Below, one piece after another: positions 56,481-64,000 of a stretch of DNA of 64,000 nt. Both the position numbers and the translations under genes were made by a program. The DNA comes from Arthonia radiata (lineage: Eukaryota; Ascomycota; Arthoniomycetes; Arthoniales; Arthoniaceae), in NCBI GenBank assembly GCA_002989075.1, contig PSQN01000012.1, forward strand, positions 992,001 through 1,056,000. The letters are read 5' to 3'. Under the pieces are notes generated by a model. That model had not been told where the DNA came from and ran no database searches. It was given only the letters and a program-made list of their open reading frames with translations. How positions within the stretch are numbered: position 1 is the first letter of the stretch; every line of letters starts with the position of its first letter.

Positions 56481-59400
56481 AGACGTCTCAATAGCAAATT
56501 AGAACGGAATATTGTCTATTTAGAAAGGCTGCGATTCTGAAAGGATATCTTCCGTCTAGTAGACGCATCTCTTTCTTTTCTCCTTAATAATTAGCTTAAA
56601 TACTAATAAAGCCTATTTAAGCCCTTTTTACTACTTAACTACTTTCTGCCCTATACTTAGATTACATCTTAATTATTTTAAACCTACAAGGAGGGCGGCC
56701 AGCAGTTAGATATCTTATTAACGTCGCTTAGAGGTTAACTTAGTATAGCTAAGTATAGCTAAGACTCTATATATACATTAGAATAAATAATATTAAAATT
56801 AATTGATGGCCGGTGCTAGCAAGTATCGTATTCGAAGAGAATAAGTAAAAAACTAAGTACGCAACGGTAGTCGCTTTATATCCGCCGTACAAGTAAAATA
56901 TAGAGCGTGGCAAAATATAGCTAACACCAAAGAAGATTAGAACCCTTATATAAAATTTAGCGACAATAATAAGTAAGAGAGCTTATAAGCCGGCAAACAG
57001 ACGCTAAGTAAATTGTAAACTAGAGAAAACAATAGTCTAAACTAAAACAATAACAACAATAAAGGAGCTTATTAAGGCTTTAACCGCAAAGAATCTCTCT
57101 TTAGCGTCTTTTTAAGTGTTAAGATATAAAAGCTAAGACAAGAATTGCTAGTATAGTAGCAGTAGTATACTATTAAGAAGCTTAAACTTAAAAAGCGAAT
57201 ACTCGAAGTTAAGCTCTAGTTTATCTGTAATTTAGAAGCTAGTAGCAAGCAGCTATAAAGCGATTTAAGCCTTTAAAACTAAATTAATAAGCTTCTTAAA
57301 AAAAGAATATCTAAGCTTAAAAAAGTTATAAACTCTATAAGCACTTAATAAACTTAAACTATTAAGAAAAGATTTTAAATAGCTAACGTATCGAACTTTA
57401 ATAATATTTATATTATTATTTAGTACGTTTAGAGACTTCTTAGAGACCTAGTAAATAAGTAGCGAACTTACGCTAAAGAGAATAAAGAAAAGACGTTGCT
57501 CTACGTATAAGCGTACTTTAAAAAATAGATAATAAAATATATTGTTAACTTAACTACAGCTACTATAGCTAACGTAGAAAAGTTCTTTATATTAATATAG
57601 AGTTTAACGTAAAAGCTTAAGAACTTTCTAAGCTTTTTATAAAATAAAGAAACTAAGTTGCTAAGTAGTAAGATATTAGACTTAAATTAGGCTGTATTTT
57701 ACTATATACGCTTATCTTTATAAATTAAAATAAAGCTAATTAAGTAAAGTCTTTTAAAGAACCTGCTTAAAGATATAAATAAGCTTCTAAAGAAAGTTTA
57801 TTAATATATAAATATTAATCGTAGTATATTATAAAATAACTGTAATACTAATATAAACTAAGATCGCTTTGGTAGGGGATTGAGTACAAACTGTAGTAGT
57901 TATAACGCTAGAGCGAGCCTATAGAGACCGAGTTGTAGACAAGATAGCTTATATCGAGGACAAGGCAATTTACCGGTCTAACTAAGAGATACTAGCTCTG
58001 CTATATAAAGGTAATCTAAAACGTTTAATAAGTTAAATATATAGTATTTTATATACAACTAGAAGAAATACCTTTCTATAGAGTATACCTTATCTTAAAT
58101 TAGCGTTAATTTAATACCGGTTAAGTTAAAAAATAATAGGCTTTAAGAGTGAGTCTTATGTCTCTAAAGCTTAGAACTGTCGATTAACGGTAAGAACGAA
58201 TTAAAGTCTTAGTACAGCTAAATAGGTCGCTACAAGAGATTCTCGTGCTAGTAGATTTTAGTATAGAGATTAATCTTATTAATTATTGTATTATACTTAA
58301 ATAGGAATAGTAAAAGTTGCTCGGTATAGAGCTCCTTCATACTAAGTTTCTCGATAAAAATAAGCAGTAGCTTTATAGCGCTTATAATATAATGTAACTA
58401 TAAGAAACGTATATAAGAAGGAACAGTATTACTAACTCTATCTATATTCGACTAACTTTATAGAATATAGCCTCGTTTTAAGATACTTATAGCTTAAGTA
58501 AGTTAAGCTCTAAATTAGCTAGACGATAAGAATAATCGCTTAAGGAAACCTCTCTACGTCTAAAGAATGGATAGTAGAAGCTAAATCTATTAAAATTGTT
58601 AGTAAAGACGTAATTTTAGTATATTTATAAAGAAGCGAATAGTACTACTCTATAATTCTATAAATAAGAGCGGATAAACGTTATAAGTATTAAATAGCGG
58701 TTTTATTAGACGTTAGTTTGCCGCTAAACTAAACTCTAAATAGTAAGCTTAAGAAAGTAAAGAAGTAAGATAAGCTTCCTCTTTAGTATACTAAATATAA
58801 AGATATCTTTTCTAAAGAACTATTGAGTAAGCTTATGCTGCTTAGTAAGCATACTTATAAGATTAAGCTTAAGGATAGTATAGAACCTTTATATAAGCTA
58901 ATTTACCCTATATTATAGAATAAGCTAAAGATGCTCTAAAAGTATCTAAATACTATAATTAAGAAAGAATAGATACAACTCTTTACTAGTCTAGTGGGTA
59001 CTTTAGTCTTGTTTGTACGTAAGATAGACGAATCGTTAAAACTGTATATTAACTATTATAGTTTAAATAATATAACTATACAGAATCGCTATATATTGCC
59101 GCTAGTCTCTAAAATTCTTAATCGTCTATAAGGCTCGAAGGTATTTACAAAGCTTAATCTTTATAATATCTATTACCGTATCTGTATTTATAAAGGAAAT
59201 AAGTAGAAGACAGTATTTTGTATCCAATATAAGTACTATAAATACCTAGTAATACCTTTTAAACTAGTAAACGCCTTTACTACGTTTTAAGTATATATTT
59301 ATAAAGCTATACGTAATCTTATTAATACCGTATATATTATTTATATAGACAATATTTTAATTTTCTCTAAAGATAAGGAAAGCTATAAAGACTATATTAA

Positions 59401-59487
59401 AAAGTTCTATAAAGGCTTTGTAAATAGGGTTTATTTATAAAGCTATTTAAGTGTTAATTTTATATTACTAAGTTTTCTTTTCTAAAG
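56481..59487 (+). mobile_element. Ty3/gypsy-type LTR element fossil with reverse-transcriptase region
   Basis: The plus strand retains recognisable reverse-transcriptase character at about 58.7-59.43 kb, with the family's order of blocks and a YxDN-like catalytic spot. Upstream 57.0-58.7 kb is compatible with gag and protease. The copy is heavily broken by RIP with many disruptions, and is cut off on its right by a reversed LTR copy. Its left limit is uncertain. Age cannot be read from RIP-mutated DNA. Confidence 0.6.
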
Positions 59488-59937
59488 TATTACGATCTTA
59501 CTACATTAAGCTAGTATAGGGCTGAGCGCAGCCAGCCTTATTAGAGCGTTATACAGTATACCCGACGACTTCAATATAGCGACGTCGGCAACGTTGCTAT
59601 ATCGCAATAGAATCCTAACTACGCGACAAGAGGATTATTAAGACCGTCGAACATAGGGAAATATACCTTTATACCTTAGACTATATAGTTAGACTAATAG
59701 TTAATCTTAGAATAAACTTTAGTCTATTAACTTAATATCTAAATATAAGTTTCTTAACTATATTTAAATATCGTACTTTACCTTCTATCTATTTTAGTTA
59801 AGCCCCTCTTACCTTCTATAATCTATCTCGCCTCTCCTATCTTTTAGTCTTTAGCATACAAGATACCTACTATTAAGGTTAATAAGTATACAAGGTAAGT
59901 AAGCCTTAGTTTAGTTCTCTTAGCAACTAGCGTTATA
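59488..59937 (-). mobile_element. 450-bp LTR copy, minus orientation, more degraded
   Basis: Reverse complement of the LTR at 62784..63233, same length, sharing the region with a GATATAGC-type palindromic stretch and the GGCTGCGCT-like block near its end. It is flanked by TAAAG on the left and CTTTA on the right, not a direct target duplication. The sequence to its left does not match what follows the other LTR, so it looks solo or left by rearrangement. Confidence 0.8.
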
Positions 59938-62783
59938 CTTTAATAAACTCGCTACAAAAGTAGAGAAAGTAGATTAGTTATATCTACTACTTCGATATTC
60001 AATAGCCGCAACGCTATAGATAAGTTAGCTAATAGAATAGCTAGTACAAGTAAGATATCGAACGTTAATACTAAGATAAAAAAAAGCTTCTTAAATAAAC
60101 GTTTTAAAGTTACTTTATTTTTAATACGCTTAGCCGTATACTTTAAAACTTATAAAGACTAGTTTCTAAATAACATTACTATAGTTTTATTTGCTACCTC
60201 TTATATAGATAGAGATGCTTATAAGTAGGTTGAGTACTATTTTAACGATTTCTTATTTATTCCGATAAAGAGTAGGCGCGAGGATACTAATAAGTTCTTC
60301 GCTAGCTTTACCTTCTTTTAGAAGAAGTTTCGTAAAATCTTTAAACAGACCGACGCTAGACGCGTTGCTACCAAAAAGCTTAGAAACCTTAAGCAAATAG
60401 GACCAGCGAGCAGGTACGCCGTTAAATTTATATAGTATACTAATTAAATAGAATAGAACAAGAAACCCCTTATCGAGACCTTTTATAAAAGACTTAACGA
60501 TTATATTAAGAAAATAATCTATATTCGTAGAGAGAAGTTTAATAATCTCAATAACTTTATATAACGAGCAAAGAAGATCGATAACAGTAACTTTAAAAGA
60601 TAGATAAAAAAGAAGAGTAACCCTACTAATAGGTTCTATAAAACAAAGAATTAAGCAAACTTATAACAAGATCGAGGCGATCTAATAGAGTTAGATTTTA
60701 CTAAGCCTTAAGAAAAACTAAATAACTAGGAAAGAGAACATAGAACAAAGAATAAGCTATACTTATATTGCGGAAAATTAGAGCATTAAGTTAAGAAATA
60801 TTGTTCTAAGAAACAACAGTTTAATAGCACCGAACGAAGCGGGCGCAACAACAATCGACCTTAAAAGCCCTATTCTTCGCAACAATAGTTCAATATAGCT
60901 ATTTAGACGTAGAAAGACAACAGCTGCGATAAGGTAATAGAACTACTAGCAGCCTTCTCCGACCGTTGATATATAAACTTAACTAAGGGTCGTCCCCTAC
61001 AAGAATTAGATCTCTTACAGAAGATTATCTAGAACTAGTATAAGTACGTTACTAAACTAACTAAGAAGCAAAAGAATATCTACTAGAGTACCTTCTATAA
61101 CTAGAAAAATACTTACTAGGTCTCTTCTAACGAGAAGTACAACGAGTAAAACTTGTTTAACTTACACAAAAACTAGGATACAGACAGTAAGTTATAGAAA
61201 GAAATAAAGAAACAACAAATAAAAAGGGAACAATAAAATCTATAGAACTAGAACAACATTAACCGTACTATTCTAAGGCAATAGATATAAAATACCGTTA
61301 TACTATACAAAACACTATTCTAAACTACGTACTACAATAACAATTATACAACCTATAAATTTAATAAATTAGAATTAGAATGGTAGCTAAGAAAACTAAT
61401 ATCTTTAAAACAAGGTTTAATATAAGAACTAGGTCTTATTTAAGGAAGACTTAGGTCGCCTTATCTAGAAACTTAAGGGAAATTTAAGAAAGAATAGACC
61501 GTAGAAGCTAAGTAAAATAGTAACTACGATACGTTATAGGCAAGATAACAACTTAAAGACAAAAATGTAGATTCTAATAGTACAGAATTCTCTCTTGAGA
61601 ACGATACTAACTAGAAAGAACAAACTCTAATTCGTTAAGAAGGAATAATATAGAGACTTTGTTAGTTAGCCTTTTATAACAGAAAGTTAAGCGTTAATAG
61701 AGATATTAACGATGTTCTAGGATATATTTACTTACGCCTACAACAACTAGTAGACTACCTTATTAGAGGTCTAGAATTATATAGTTAGTACTAATACCTT
61801 TGACTAACAATATACAACCTACAGACACAACGACTCTTAACTAGCAATAGTTATATAATTAAGATAGAGATTGTAAACAATAAACTAGACGTTATAATAA
61901 AGGTAGTACTAAAACACTCTATACAGGAATTTTTATAGTAAATTAACCGATAATAGGTTTTAATACTTAGAATACTCTAGAACGTATATAATTAACAGAA
62001 AAAAGACTAAGCCGACTACTTTAAGAGCAGTAGTACCGGCCTGTCTAACGGTTAGACCCTCTAGAAGCCTAGCTCTATACGAGCTTAGCTTCTTATAAAA
62101 TATATCTATATACTTAGACAACAATAAACTATAAAAGTATTAAAATTATAATCAATTTAGGCGCAACAGGCAACTTTATTTTAATACGCTACGTTAAGAA
62201 GTACTAAATATAAATATAAAAGAAGAAATTACTCTATATACTGTTTAAATTTTAAGAGGCAGAGAAAAGAGTTAACTACAAGACTTTACTAATAAATATA
62301 ACAATTAAGAACTATTAGAAAGAAATTACTTATAATATCGTAAATATTAACTAGTACTACGCCGTACTAGGTATACCTTAGTTACAACAATATAATTTAA
62401 AAGTAAATTAGAGAACTAAAAAACTCCTCTTTACTAAGTATAAGTACTCTAAACAAGAGTCGTTCTATAAAATAGATACTCTATAAGCTATCTTTAGTAG
62501 TAAGAATAAGGAGCGCAATAAAGAACCTTTACAGATTAGTACTACTATACTCTAATACTTAAATATCCTATAAAAGAAGTCTAACGTAGTATCTTATGTA
62601 TAGCTAACTATACATAAGTATAAATAAGAGACAACTACACGTTAACGATTCTATATAACGACAAGTACTCAGTTAATTACTAAGATATCTAAGAAATACA
62701 ATTAATTCTAATATCTATTTAAGAAAGCTAAGCCAAACTTAGCTCTTCTAGAATACAAACCGTAAGATTATACAATACCTTTA
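59938..62783 (+). mobile_element. LTR-element fossil with gag zinc-knuckle and protease-like regions
   Basis: Between the two inverted LTR copies, the plus strand shows a gag-like segment at ~60.1-60.9 kb ending near a zinc-knuckle-type block, and a retroviral-type protease-like segment at ~62.15-62.45 kb. No polymerase segment was recognised here. The copy is broken with many RIP-type disruptions. It is probably a fragment of a Ty3/gypsy-type element, joined to its neighbours by nesting or rearrangement. Confidence 0.5.
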
Positions 62784-63233
62784 TGTAACGCCGGTCGCTG
62801 GGAGAACCGAACTAAGGCTCACTTGCCTTGTGTGCTTGTCGACCTTAGTAGTAGGTATCTTGTATGCTAGAGACTAAAAGGCAGGAGAGGCGAGATAGAT
62901 TACTAAGGGTAAGAGGAGCTTAACTAAAGTAGATAGAAGGTAAAGTACGTTACCTAAATATAGTTAAGAAACTTATATTTAGATATTAAGTTAATAGACT
63001 AAAGTCTATCTTAGGGTCGGTTATTAGTCTAGCTATATAGTCTAAGGTATATAAGTATATTTCTCTATATTTAACAGTCCCGATACTTCCTTTGTTGCGT
63101 AGTTGGGATCCTATTGCGATATAGCGACGTCGCCGACGTCGCTATGTTAGAGTCGTCGGGTATACTATATAATGCTCTAATAAGGCGGGCTGCGCTTAGC
63201 CCTATACTAGCCCGATATAGTAAGATCGTAACA
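62784..63233 (+). mobile_element. 450-bp LTR, plus orientation, less degraded
   Basis: Begins TGTAACG and ends CGTAACA, the TG...CA ends of an LTR. It keeps more GC than its inverted partner. The flanks (CTTTA left, CAAGG right) do not form a target duplication, as expected if it is one end of a longer element. The downstream sequence supports it being a 5' LTR. Confidence 0.8.
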
Positions 63234-64000
63234 CAAGGTCCCCTCTTTAAGGCTAGTCGTCCTCGACGGCCCTAGAGACATTAAAACCTTGTCGTTTCTC
63301 TGTAGTAGATCTAGTTCTATAAGTCGTTATGCCTAAAGTTAAGAAAGTTCCTAGCGCTAATAAAGCGCTCGAGATTAATATCGTTCTTGCCGAAGTCTAT
63401 AGTTGAGAGATACCTCTGTATTCCTGTTGCTCTTATTTAGGTAAGAAGTGTGTTCTAAAGTCTAAGAAGGTATCGTGTTTTGTGTATACTCGCGACAAGA
63501 AGTTGTATAACGTTCGTCTGTCGTTAGAGAATAGTTAGTTCTTATCCTACGTTTGTTGGTCGTATTAATTTAACTTATTTTTTAGCTCGGAGTATTCGTT
63601 CTCAGTATTTGTGAGTGTCGGATGCCCTTTAGGGGCAACGTAAGCGTTTAACGGAAGAGAAGGAAGTCGTTCGTGCGGCGAAAAGGTAGCGCGAAGTTAT
63701 TAAAGCGTTGGTTATAGATTTAGAGAAGGAGCTCGAAAGGTTATATATCTAGGCGCAGAACAAAATAAATTAGAATAATATATTGTTTAAAGAAGAATGG
63801 CTGGCGGCTATATTCGGTAGTAATATCGTAGAGGTGCTAAGTAGCCTAAGTGTAGATTTTCGTAACGATCTGTTTCCGGAGTTAGGTAGTGGGCCACTAA
63901 CATAGTAAGCTGGTTCGTTTATAAATAACCTAGGTGCCGGTAAGACATACTAGGTAGTAGATTAGGGTATTAGTACTGTTACGACCGATTAATATTCTAG
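63234..64000 (+). mobile_element. Leader and gag-like start of an LTR element, cut by the window edge
   Basis: Directly after the plus LTR comes a leader, then an ATG near 63,329 opening a Lys-rich, Cys-containing segment with gag-like character. Composition is less AT-rich than the rest of the island, so this copy appears less affected by RIP, but the visible part is already broken. The element continues beyond 64,000, so its size and state cannot be given. Confidence 0.5.

Noticed and set aside
59483-59942. TAAAG and CTTTA around the minus LTR as a target-site duplication
   Set aside because: The two flanks are reverse complements, not direct repeats, so they do not mark a simple insertion and may be chance in AT-rich DNA.

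Overview
This window looks like nuclear DNA of a filamentous ascomycete, probably a plant-associated Dothideomycete-like species, though the exact lineage is inference. The evidence is short introns (mostly 46-150 bp, with CTGAC-like branch points), fungal-specific families (a DUF3425 bZIP-like protein, fungal Atg9, Dbp3, a mucin-like single-pass protein), pectinases, a small cysteine-rich secreted protein, and AT-rich DNA almost stripped of CA and TG dinucleotides, which is the mark of repeat-induced point mutation (RIP).

Layout: a roughly 51-kb gene block (about 0.5-50.7 kb) lies between two RIP-degraded repeat islands (1 to ~0.3 kb and ~51.3-64 kb). From the left it holds an SDR oxidoreductase, a bZIP/DUF3425 protein, a flavin-reductase-like protein, a CCDC174 homologue, mitochondrial ribosomal protein mL40, an unrecognised 298-aa protein, ATG9 and the nucleolar helicase DBP3. 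Next comes an accessory stretch (14.4-26.5 kb) with two diverged tandem F-box/LRR-like genes, orphan exons and two small membrane proteins. Then follow PRP3 and RPA190 (head to head), a cysteine-rich secreted protein, DPM1, a Ser-rich transmembrane protein, HMG-CoA synthase, an HSL-type hydrolase, RFT1, and a head-to-head pectin methylesterase/exopolygalacturonase pair.

Working together: DBP3, RPA190 and mL40 serve ribosome production; PRP3 serves the spliceosome. HMG-CoA synthase (mevalonate, hence dolichol), DPM1 (dolichol-P-mannose) and RFT1 (lipid-linked oligosaccharide) all touch dolichol-linked glycosylation within 11 kb. The two pectinases share one 742-bp intergenic region that contains a paired CreA-type motif.

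The right-hand 12.7 kb holds no intact gene. It carries fossils of Ty3/gypsy-type LTR elements, including two 450-bp LTR copies in inverted orientation; the right-hand one opens an element that runs off the window. No wholly new system is evident. The strongest leads are the F-box/LRR-like pair, two probable GC-AG introns, several orphan genes and the sharp RIP boundary.
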